Shown here piece after piece: positions 50,036 to 59,329 of a DNA stretch of 64,000 bases. Position numbers and translations under genes: made by a program. Below the pieces are notes generated by a model that did not search any database, was not told the origin of the DNA, and was given only the letters and a program-made list of their open reading frames with translations. Each line of letters opens with the position of its first letter. The first letter of the stretch is position 1. Source of the stretch: Lepidurus packardi (Eukaryota > Arthropoda > Branchiopoda > Notostraca > Triopsidae); the NCBI GenBank assembly GCA_023053545.1, contig JAKZAN010000004.1, positions 5,084,001 through 5,148,000 of the forward strand. The letters run 5' to 3'.

Positions 50036-50253
50036 TAAGAGGATATTTGCAACACAAATACAGAATACCTTCAGCTAGAACTGAGCAAAGAAAATCCTAT
50101 CATTGCTAAACCACTTTCACTAGGACGTATAAATTCCTGAAAAACCGCCATTTATTTCAGTAAAAACTTCTAAAAAAAAACGTAAGTTGCGCGGGCAAAA
50201 AGCATAAACAAGTATGGCTGCGGTTTACTCCTAAAATTACCAGCGTCCTGCAC
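50036..50253. other. Short flank between Harbinger gene and large transposon
   Basis: No gene is seen. It should contain the 5' end of the Myb-like gene and the insertion site of the large element. I could not identify a clear target-site duplication for either. Confidence 0.4.
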
Positions 50254-50268
50254 TATGGCATTCGGTAA

Positions 50269-51326
50269 GGGTAGGGGACGAACGGGCCCAGTTCCAAACG
50301 GGCCCACCTTGACCAAACGGGCCCAGTGCCAAAGAGGCCCAACCATTGACCAAACGGGCCCAGTCAACAGACCAAACGGGCCCACTATTTTGAAACATTG
50401 TAAACACCCTGTTGTGCTGTTTTACGGACTCAGGGAACAACACACGATATGGGTAAGACTCGACATGTATATATTTTCAAACATATCTATTGTATTGTAA
50501 CATATGTGAAATTAAGAATTGATCTTTTTTTGTATTGTTTTCTACTTAGAATGGCCCAGAAGAAATGAACTGGAAGTGGAAGTCTTACATTTTTGTAAGA
50601 GTAAAACAGACATCACTAAAGATCGCCATGAGGAAAGTGAAAAATACGGAAGTACTTGATGGTAATAATGAAGAATACGGAAGTACTCCATAGCATGGGA
50701 AAAAATTCCCAAACCAGCTATACTGTCGCATTACATAGTCATTACTGTCGCATAGTTATAGGGCAAGACTTCCTCTTCGAGTTGGATTTTGTCTCGACCA
50801 TACTACGGAGAAAACAATACAAAGAACGATAAATACAGCAAGTCGATGTCAAAACTCGTACAAAGAAGTATTGCTATAAATATTTAGTATGCTCTTGTCC
50901 AGTCTTATATAAAGTCCATCCCAATCCAGCTAACAGTCGTACTATACTTCAGTAGCCACTTCTTAGACTTTTAATATAGACTTTTAGTTTTTTAATATAG
51001 TTTTGGGCAAGACTTCCACTTCCAGTTCATTTCTTCTGGGCCATTCTAAGTAGAAAACAATACAAAAAAAGATAAATACTTAATTTCACATATGTTACAA
51101 TACAATAGATATGTTTGAAAATATATACATGTCGTGTCTTACCCATATCGTGTGTTGTTCCCTGAGTCCGTAAAACAGCACAACAGGGTGTTTACAATGT
51201 TTCAAAATAGTGGGCCCGTTTGGTCTGTTGACTGGGCCCGTTTGGTCAATGGTTGGGCCTCTTTGGCACTGGGCCCGTTTGGTCAAGGTGGGCCCGTTTG
51301 GAACTGGGCCCGTTCGTCCCCTACCC
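50269..51326. mobile_element. Foldback (MITE-like) element nested in the left terminal repeat
   Basis: 1,058 bp with arms 50269-50586 and 51009-51326, which are inverted copies of 318 bp with only a few mismatches. The element starts GGGTAGGGGACGAACGGGCCC-like and ends with the inverse. It is flanked by the 8-bp duplication TTCGGTAA (50261-50268 and 51327-51334). Each arm begins with five or six spaced copies of ACGGGCCCA. The 422-bp centre has no coding frame. An 8-bp duplication is what hAT and P-type transposases produce. No transposase is encoded, so it must be mobilised in trans. Confidence 0.88.
50761..50837 (-). repeat. Diverged third arm copy inside the foldback element
   Basis: Starts GGGCAAGACTTCC and ends GATAAATAC, following the order of the inner end of the right arm (from about 51005), including AGAAAACAATACAAA, but with many substitutions. 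It indicates an older duplication within the element. Confidence 0.5.
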
Positions 51327-51628
51327 TTCGGTAAGCCCCAAAACTATTTGATATACAACAGAAAACGGACTTGACTGATAGCCTAAAAGACGACCCGTAA
51401 AAATCTATCAAACGCTATCAAGTTGTATCAAACCTTCTTTCAAACGCTATCAAGTTGTATCAAAACTTCTATCAACTGCTATCAACTTGTATCAAAACTT
51501 CTATCAACTGCTATCAACTTGTATCAAACTCCACCTAGTGTATCAACTTCGAACAAGTTGTATCAAACTTTCTCTTCTGTGTTTTCAAGTGCTATCAACT
51601 CACCGATTTTGTACAAGTTTGTCTCGCC

Positions 51629-51644
51629 TGGCCCGGGCCAGGCT
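51629..51644. repeat. Perfect 16-bp palindrome, left copy
   Basis: CCTGGCCCGGGCCAGG reads the same on both strands. An identical copy occurs in the right terminal repeat at about 58975-58990. It is very GC-rich within an AT-rich element and marks the inner boundary of each terminal repeat. Confidence 0.75.
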
Positions 51645-52003
51645 CGCTTCAAGGGACGGCCATTTTGTTGTTAGCTGTGACAACAGCTTATATCGTCCAG
51701 ACTTTAGCCTTGTTTTTGAATGACGATTGTTTTTCGTATTCTTAATAAGACTAATAGTGTCCTGTTTCTTAATAAGACTAGTAGTAATAGTTACCTGTCC
51801 AATAATAGTGAAGACAAAGAAGATTTTTACTAAGTCTTATAGTGAAAAAAAAACAACACTTCTAAGAAAGTGTTGTTTAAATTAATTGGTAAGTTTTTAG
51901 AAGAGGACAGTTTGATATTACTATTATTTTTATAATACTCTTTCCGGTTTGGGATCCCGCGCTTTTTCAATACTTTTAACTTCATTTGAAGAAAACGATT
52001 AAC

Positions 52004-53733
52004 ATGGACGAATTCACGGATTTTTTCGAAAGTTTGCGAACTAAGATACCTTACTGGCGTGAATCCTACCCAACGGATGATGCTACGTTGGTTGAGCGCA
52101 CTGTTTCTGATATCGAGTCTTATTATCGCGCAATTAGTGGGTTACTACTGCGAAAGGTTAGTGCGTTTATGATTTAAACAAATTAATCTATTTTCTGGCG
52201 ACTGCCATTCAGGAAGCATTTACTCCTCCTGTCGTTGCGACACTTGAAAGTTTACTTGATGGTGTTAGTGCCGCACTGGAAATCTGGAAGTCGTTACCAG
52301 TAGCCACCAGCTCGTGTTGCGCTTTGTATTTTGCTCCGAATAAGCAACGTACACTTCACGATGGCGGTAATGGGAGACCCAGGTACTTGATTTTACAAGA
52401 ACAAGTTCAAGAACTCTGCTCTTTCGGTAAGCTAGGATATTTAAAAGTAAATGCAATAGCCCCGTCATTTCGATATAGGTTTTAACTGTAAACAGATTGC
52501 GGGGATGCTAGGAGTCTCGCGTAATACTATGTCTCGTCGCTTTGCCGAATGGGGGTTACAAAGGAAATTTAGGTAATTGTGTTGTTTTAAATGACTTGCT
52601 CGTTTTTGTACTTTTAGTACGTCCATTACCTAGGTTTTCGAATGTTTCCGACGCTGAATTGATCAACGTAATTCGAGAAATTCATCTTGACCATCGACAT
52701 TTAGGATGTACCGTGCTTTATGGGCTTCTACGTGCAAGAGGTTTGCACATACAACGAGACAGAGTCCATTCAGCCCTTCGCCAATGTGATCCGCTTAATG
52801 TAACGTTTCTAACTTCTTTTTTATTCGTGTTAGTTGTATTTTATTGCCTCTCAGGTTCGAAGGAGATGGGGTGCGCTGGTGACCCGAAAAAAATATTCGG
52901 TGAAGGGTGCCAATTCTCTCTGGCATATAGATGGCCATCATTCTTTGATTCGCTGGGGCATCGTAATCCATGGTGGCATAGATGGCTTTTCTCGGCTCGT
53001 TGTGTTCCTTTCTGCGAGCGGAAACAACCGTGCCGCTACTGTGTTGAAGCGTTTTGAAGAAGCTGCCGAGAGCTACGGTTATCCTTCACGAGTGAGAAGT
53101 GACAAAGGGCTAGAAAATGTCTTAGTTTGTCGACGAATGGTCGAAGTACGCGGTGTTGGTCGGCGAAGTTTTATTACGGGACGCAGCGTTCACAATCAGA
53201 GGATTGAACGTCTTTGGCGCGATGTGTACCGTTGCTTCGTTATCACGTACTATTCCCTATTTTACCATTTCGAACATTCGCAGATACTCGACCCATCGAA
53301 CCCGTATCACATTTTTGCTCTACGCTACGTCTTCTTGCCAAGAATTAACGCGGGACTTAAAAGATTTCGACAAGGATGGAACTTCCATAAACTTCGCACG
53401 GAACGTAATTGGAGCCCTAATATGATATGGGTAAATAACATGATTAGCCTTGCCGAAGAGCCTGACGAGGTTGACGACAGTTATGGAGTCGATGATGACG
53501 GTCCAGCTGACCCAGAATTGGACAATTACAATGAAGCCTCCGAGGATGAAGCAATTAACGAAACTGCGGATTACCCGTGTCCCATGAGTGGCGAGAATTA
53601 CCGTCTACTTTGCGAACATATTAATCCTCTGAAAATCTCTACAAATCATGCGCAAGATGTTTTCGAGGAAGTTTTGAATTATTTGGAAACCTTGCGTGAG
53701 AATAACGATTTCGTCATGTTGCCGCGAGTGTAA
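52004..53733 (+). CDS. Integrase-type (rve, DDE) transposase of the large element
   Basis: Five exons: 52004-52156, 52213-52426, 52479-52572, 52634-52799, 52855-53733, giving 501 aa. Residues about 123-150 form a helix-turn-helix (FNCKQIAGMLGVSRNTMSRR). The core after residue 230 has the acidic triad: Asp 235 in LWHIDGHH, Asp 292 in VRSDKGLEN and Glu 327 in HNQRIERLWRD, with 34 residues between the last two. An acidic linker (DDDGPADPELDN) and a C-terminal helical region follow. This is the integrase core type seen in invertebrate and fish genes often annotated only as integrase core domain protein. All catalytic residues and frames are intact, so it could be active. The stop overlaps a donor-like GTGTAAGT, but no in-frame continuation was found. 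ATG 52004 is the first in frame. Confidence 0.85.
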
Positions 53734-53815
53734 GTTTCCCCGCAACTGTTAGCTTCTTGGCGCTGGACGGGTAAACACGTTTTTGCTCCAAGTTTTAATA
53801 CCAAAATATCTCGTG

Positions 53816-56800
53816 ATGGATTCGTCATCGAAGGTTTTAAAACAAGTATTGTGGGATTTGGGAAAGGAACATTTATTGGAAACCTTTAAATTAAATATGG
53901 TAATTACATTTTCAATGACTTTGTGGACACCACATGTTATTGACAATCAACCGCATGCTATATTGTTTATATATTTTTAACAGATGCATATAGTAATAAC
54001 TTTCTGATGCATAGACGAAGGCGTGTCAAAATAATCTGTTCTCTTGTCTTTTTGGACAGATAACCGACGAAAACGCCAAATTCATTAGCGAGGCTCAACT
54101 AAACGCTCTTGGTTTGACAGAGATTGGTTTGCAGCTTAACTTTAAGTCTTTCTTCCGGAAACATGAAGAAGGTACCTATGGCTTACCTGGACAAAGCCAG
54201 TGTACCAACGCTGTTTCGCAGTATAATTCTCCTTCCATAGGTTTGTTATTTTCAACTTAATTTGTTTTATACATACCACTATCGTCTTTTAGTATAGGAC
54301 AGTCTCATGAAAATGCGTTCCGGCGATTATCGCAAGCTGAATGTGCCACAAATAATTTGTCTCAAGTCGAGAAGGAGTGTCGTGATGCATTCAAACCATA
54401 CAGCAAGCCTACAAATTTCAAAAACAAACGTCACAAAATTGATGAATCTTATTTTGACTCACCATCATCGGTAGCTAAGCTAGAGTCAAGCCGTGGTAAA
54501 CGGAGCATGCCGCGTCATTTGGAAGATGACCGTATTGTTGGGTTTTTGAAATGGAATTCGCAAACAACAGCGGCCAGAAACGTCATTGTTGAAACGTCCA
54601 TGCAACTGGGTGCCCACGATTCAGCAACCGTAGTGATGGAACGTATAATTTCCTTCTTGAGCCGTCGGCCAAAGGTTTATAAATATATGTATGTATATTG
54701 TATATTTATTTATTCTTTTTCCCCTAGTTTGCCTTCGTGTCACATCATGATATCCAACTAGTCCGTGTAAAAGGGCGAGAGGTTCACGAGGTAGATGTCG
54801 AAAAGATAGATGGGGCAACTATTTGTAGGTTTTATCCAAAAGAAAAGTCTGCCGTTTATTTTCGAGCTCGGGTAACCCGTTTCATAACAACAATAAAAAT
54901 CGTAAACCTACTATCGTTTTACAGGAATGGGAATTGGTTAAAGGAGAGAATCCAAAGCGAGCTCCCCAATCAGATTCCGACTCCGATTTTGAAATTACTG
55001 CCAGACCCTTGACGGTACACAGTCCTCGCTTCTTCAAACCTTTTACTTAATTCTGCCTTTTTTCATACCAAAACTTACCAGAAAAAGACAGTTGATCTTT
55101 CTTCTTCGGACACGGATTCCAATGCACGTACCCAGGATGTACCCCAGTATTCTGCGCTTTCTCCAAGTAAACCATCAGTCAAAGAGTCCGAAATCGCTGA
55201 TGATGGTAAAAAAAGTGAAACCCTCCCCGATTTTGTTAATTTTATGGACTCCATTGGCGGGTACTGCACTAATATTTTTTCTAAACAAAAATACTTACAC
55301 AGTTACAAGTAGGATTGTTTCAAACGGAACTGGGTCGCGTGAGCTTAACCTTCCCGTCTTTGTCCCTGTAATGGATACAACGTCCGTTGGCGACAAGTAC
55401 GTGAAGTATTTCCCACCTTCTTTAAGAGGCAACTAATTTTGTTCTTTCCAGAGCTAGTAATCGGTCCCTCATAATAGATGTGTTAAATACGCTCAAGTCA
55501 AGTATGCTGCCTGGCGTTGTCCAAATTTATTCAACAAGAAGCAATGCGTTTTCGAAGTTCTGCGAAAAGTCACAATTAGATAGCAAATTGGTGATGAAAC
55601 ACCTCAGCGTGACCCTGGCAGGGGAATCTGGAATTGACGCTGGAGCGTTGACTAGGGAGTTCTGTCGTCTTGCGCTTATTCAAGCTTTCCAGGAGCTGTG
55701 TGAGCCCGCCCCGTTTGGATATATTTTTTCATCCAGTGCACTGGCATTGGAAGAGGAGAAGTTCGTTCATTTTGCCAAACTTATCGTTGTCGCACTTTTG
55801 AATGGCCATCCAGGTCCCAAAAGCTTCGCTCCGGCAGTCGCTAATTGGCTTTTGCAATGCCGTAAAGCTGACGCAGAACCGTCCATTTGCGATATTCCCG
55901 GAGAAGAACTGAGAAGCACTTTGACGAATGTAATAATAAAAAAACATGTTGCGGTTATAAAATCAATATTTGCAGGTACGTGACGCTGGCTCGAAAGAGG
56001 AATTTTTAGCATTGCTTTCCCACACTGATTTGCTATCAAAACTTGGCTGCAGACGTTTGCCATCGTTTAACGAAAAGGATTCCTTTATTAAAGCGGCTTG
56101 CAAATTCTTTGTTATTCACAGCGTGAAAGCGCCGATGGACCAGTTTTTACAAGGTAAGCTGTTAATTACAGTGCTAAGTAAAGTGGACCAATAAACGATC
56201 CGTAACTTTTCATAGGTTTGGGAGAATTAAATTTCTTGGATTCGGCCAGACAATTGCCAGATCATTTCTGGCCGTTATTTGTTGCTAAATCAGTTGACGA
56301 TATAGTTGCCAAGGAACTAGTAGAATTGTTCCAAATTGAGTTTGCGGATATCGGTAATACGAAACGCCCAAAAGAAGAGGCTGTTATAGAACACCTTTTT
56401 AACACGTGGCAAGAGATTGAAGGTGAATATAGAGCTATAGTTACACTTTTATAAAAAATTTTGACCTATTAATGTTTTCCGACTTTAGAGTGTCCGCTTC
56501 AATGTCAGATCTATTTGCCCGGCTTGACCGCTGCCGAAGATACCCAAACAAGTGAAACAGTAGCCTTAAGTCTGGGTTGCTTTCTCACATTTGCAACTGG
56601 TTCACAAGGGTTAAGCGCTGTGGGGTATGGGAGTTTTACCCCTACCATCCAATTTTACCACCCCGCGCCTGAAGAGGACAATGCTAAGTTTTATATCACT
56701 GCCCATGTATGTGCAAATACCGTCATCATTCCTGTTACCAAAAACTATCAGAGTTATGATGAATTTAAAACAATGTTCATCACTTCAATAGCGTCCTCAC

Positions 56801-56820
56801 CAGAATTTGGCAGGATTTAA
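53816..56820 (+). CDS. HECT-domain E3 ubiquitin ligase (G2E3-like) carried by the transposon
   Basis: Eleven exons: 53816-53899, 54060-54240, 54298-54674, 54728-54871, 54925-55014, 55082-55205, 55303-55396, 55452-55929, 55976-56153, 56216-56422, 56489-56820. Phases all match and the product is 762 aa. The N-terminal ~65 residues look like a SAM-type helical bundle (ENAKFISEAQLNALGLTEIG). A Ser/Asp-rich linker and then a HECT domain follow. It has VTLAGESGIDAGALTREF in the N-lobe, and in the C-lobe FATGSQGLS, then AHVCANTVIIP with the catalytic Cys (about 727) and a final helix. HECT enzymes take ubiquitin on this Cys and pass it to substrates. The gene lies 82 bp behind the integrase gene inside the same terminal repeats. 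Whether it serves transposition is inference. Confidence 0.85.
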
Positions 56821-58966
56821 GAATATTCAATTTGATCATGCTATAGGCTATGCTATAGGTTAAGTTATTAAATTAACCTAACCCAACTTTAACCCATCCA
56901 GGTAAAAAAATAGCACACCGGTGTTTGCTGATTTCAATCTGAAGAGCAGCAGATAATAGTATTATTCAAGTGCCTTAAATTGTTTTTATACCAAATTGGT
57001 CCATTATGATTATTGTTATCTGATTAGCATTTACTGTACTCAAGTGCCATTTATTCCAAATTGATGCGTTTTTATCGTTATCAGCAGTCCATTTGTGATC
57101 TCGTCTGTTTTGTGGCGACCCTCGTCTGATTTGAATATTACTGCATACTCAAGTGCCTTCAATAATTATACCAAATTAATTACAATTTTTTAATCGTTGC
57201 TGGCTTATTACTACCGCGCTCTCATAAGTGCCTTCAATAATTATACTAAATTTGATCCTTCTATGCTGTTTGACTTCAATCTGTTATGATGGTGTCTGAT
57301 TTCAATCTGAAGAGCAGATAATAGTATTATTCAAGTGCCTTAAATTGCTGTTATACCAAATTGATAAATTGGACGGTATTTGGTCCATTTTATGGTCCTT
57401 GATTATTAAGAAAAGAAACGGACGCATCTAACTTATCGATCGATCTTTAATTTATGTTTTATGTTTCATGCAGCATAGGTACCGGAACACTATAAAACAA
57501 GAATTAACTTTAATGAATATATGCTAATTATCTAAATATATAAAATAAATGTTCAAAATAAATACAGATAAAAAAGATGAGCTATTAACAAATCCTGTGA
57601 CCGTGCCGTTTATGGATTCATTTTAGCGTATCCGCGTCTAAGGTAAATATTTTGTGCTTGTGTTAATTATTAGCTATATATGATCCTGCTGTTCTAATAA
57701 ATCAATATCATCAAGTAATTACACTACCAAATCAGGCTATAGAAATTAATCAAGCAAACGCATCACTTCGAAGAAAAGTACTACAGAATTCCAATAATAA
57801 GTTTCGAACAGATTCGATTAATAACGTACACTCCGTGTTATTTTTCACTGTATTGGTTTTTGCATGGGATTCAATTACAAAGATGTAATAATTTGACCAC
57901 ACTTTTGAATAATAAAAGGTTACGAGGGAGGGCAATAAAATTCTGCAGCAACAAAGATGAAAAAGGTGAATGAAAAATATCGAAACGAAATTGCAATGAA
58001 ACAGGAATTATTACTTTTAAAAAAACCGAATAATCTCAAGTACAGTATTTAAATACTCCATGTGAGGTTATATACCTTTATTAGTCGGATAGTCGTTGGA
58101 AGTAATTTAAATTATTCCGCGTGTTTGTGTGTTATATATTTATCTTTTCGTAGCAGTAAATTAACTGTGCGCCTATGTTCCAAATTAAATATAATTATAA
58201 CGCTCAATTAGAAAGAGATTTATTACTATAATACCCTTACCACTTTTTAACCATTATTATACAGACCCTTTTGAAACAATAAATCAAACAAATGAAGTAC
58301 TACGGAATGCAATTTATACATGCTATGTTTCAATGTATTTATTTTTGCACGATATAACAATCTGAAAAATACGTTTGAATAAAAGCGCTAAATATGGTAC
58401 ACGTTATTATTTTGCGAGGAAAGGAACACGTATAATCTGCAACCATAATAATGCTCATATTATATCACTAACAGGTATAACCAACTTTAAAAAACATTGC
58501 ACTATAATGAAAAAACCTGTATTCAAATAAATAAGAGATTGTAGACCAGAAATAAGGATATAAGTATAATATCACAATAAACTGATGAAACTATATAAAT
58601 TAACAGCAGACTATACCAATAATGAATAAACCTACTCCCATTAGAACTTATTAATTAACTCCTCAAACAAGTATAACGCTTATGAGTGCAATCTAAATAC
58701 TTTATATGTATTCGCCACAACAATATTATTATTACAGGCTTATTATTGTTACTATAGTGTGTAAAAAAAAACATTTCGCATAATATTATATCATGACATA
58801 AACAATCGGCATTCAAACAAATCATAACAAGAGGGGTTTGTTAAATGAACGTTAGAATATAGCAGAGTTTTGTTGAGGCTTTGAGCCTGTTTACTGTGGG
58901 CAATACGCAATAATAATAATAATAATAAATCATAAATAAATAACAATAACAAATAGGCGTGGTTTG
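56821..58966. other. AT-rich non-coding tail of the large transposon
   Basis: About 2.1 kb with no coding frame of note. 56929-57364 carries a series of short direct repeats (see separate entry). The rest is A/T-rich single-copy-looking sequence. An AAT microsatellite lies just before the right terminal repeat at about 58910-58950. Confidence 0.6.
56929..57364 (+). repeat. Direct repeats in the transposon tail
   Basis: A ~70-bp unit starting TGATTTCAATCTGAAGAGCAG occurs at 56929-56998 and again at 57298-57364. Its second half, CAAGTGCC...TATACCAAATT, occurs alone three more times at about 57039-57064, 57148-57178 and 57222-57253. This makes five copies of the short word in the same orientation. 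Confidence 0.65.
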
Positions 58967-59329
58967 GAAGCGAGCCTGGCCCGGGCCAGGCGATAAAATC
59001 AGTGAGTTGATAGCACTTGAAAACACAGTCGTTTCGCATTTCGCGTTTGGTTTGTATGTCTGTACGCGTTTTCAGAGAAAGTTTGATACAACTTGTTCGA
59101 AGTTGATACACTAGGTGGAGTTTGATACAAGTTGATAGCAGTTGATAGAAGTTTTGATACAAGTTGATAGCAGTTGATAGAAGTTTTGATACAACTTGAT
59201 AGCGTTTGAAAGAAGGTTTGATACAACTTGATAGCGTTTGATAGATTTTTACGGGTCGTCTTTTAGGCTATCAGTCAAGTCCGTTTTCTGTTGTATATCA
59301 AATAGTTTTGGGGCTTACCGAATGCCATA
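58967..59329 (-). repeat. Right terminal inverted repeat (uninterrupted)
   Basis: The inverse of the left terminal repeat. It contains the palindrome, about a dozen TATCAA words (here as TTGATA), and ends GGGGCTTACCGAATGCCATA. The junction GCTTACCGAATGCC is continuous here, so this copy shows the state before the foldback insertion. Compared with the left copy it has an extra ~45 bp near 59020-59080. Confidence 0.85.

Larger units (their letters stand above)
50254..51650 (+). repeat. Left terminal inverted repeat (interrupted)
   Basis: The left end of the large transposon. The first 15 bases (50254-50268) are separated from the remaining ~324 (51327-51650) by the foldback element. The inner part contains about a dozen TATCAA words spaced ~10-12 bases apart from 51408 to 51605, then the palindrome at 51629-51644. 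The inner edge differs from the right copy by two indels. Confidence 0.85.
50254..59329. mobile_element. ~9-kb DNA transposon with long terminal inverted repeats carrying integrase-type transposase and HECT ligase
   Basis: The termini are inverted copies. The left one is 50254-50268 plus 51327-51650 (split by a nested element) and the right one is 58967-59329. Both begin TATGGCATTCGGTAAGCCCC and contain the same subterminal array of TATCAA words and the perfect palindrome CCTGGCCCGGGCCAGG. They end inside at GCTCGCTTC. Six further outward bases match in part (CTGCAC / CTGCGG). Between them, on the plus strand, lie a DDE integrase-like gene (52004-53733) and a HECT ubiquitin ligase gene (53816-56820), then about 2 kb of AT-rich non-coding sequence. 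Without the nested insertion the element is about 8.0 kb. No target-site duplication was found. The integrase type recalls eukaryotic elements with rve/IS3-like transposases. The superfamily name is left open. Confidence 0.8.

Noticed and set aside
50237-50443. Short frames with repeated GP-V-W words in the foldback arms
   Set aside because: They arise from the ACGGGCCCA repeats in the arms and appear in mirrored form in both arms.
53726-53740. Possible splice from the integrase gene into the HECT gene (GTGTAAGT at the stop)
   Set aside because: The only nearby acceptor leads straight to a stop codon and the HECT frame has its own ATG. No fusion can be supported.
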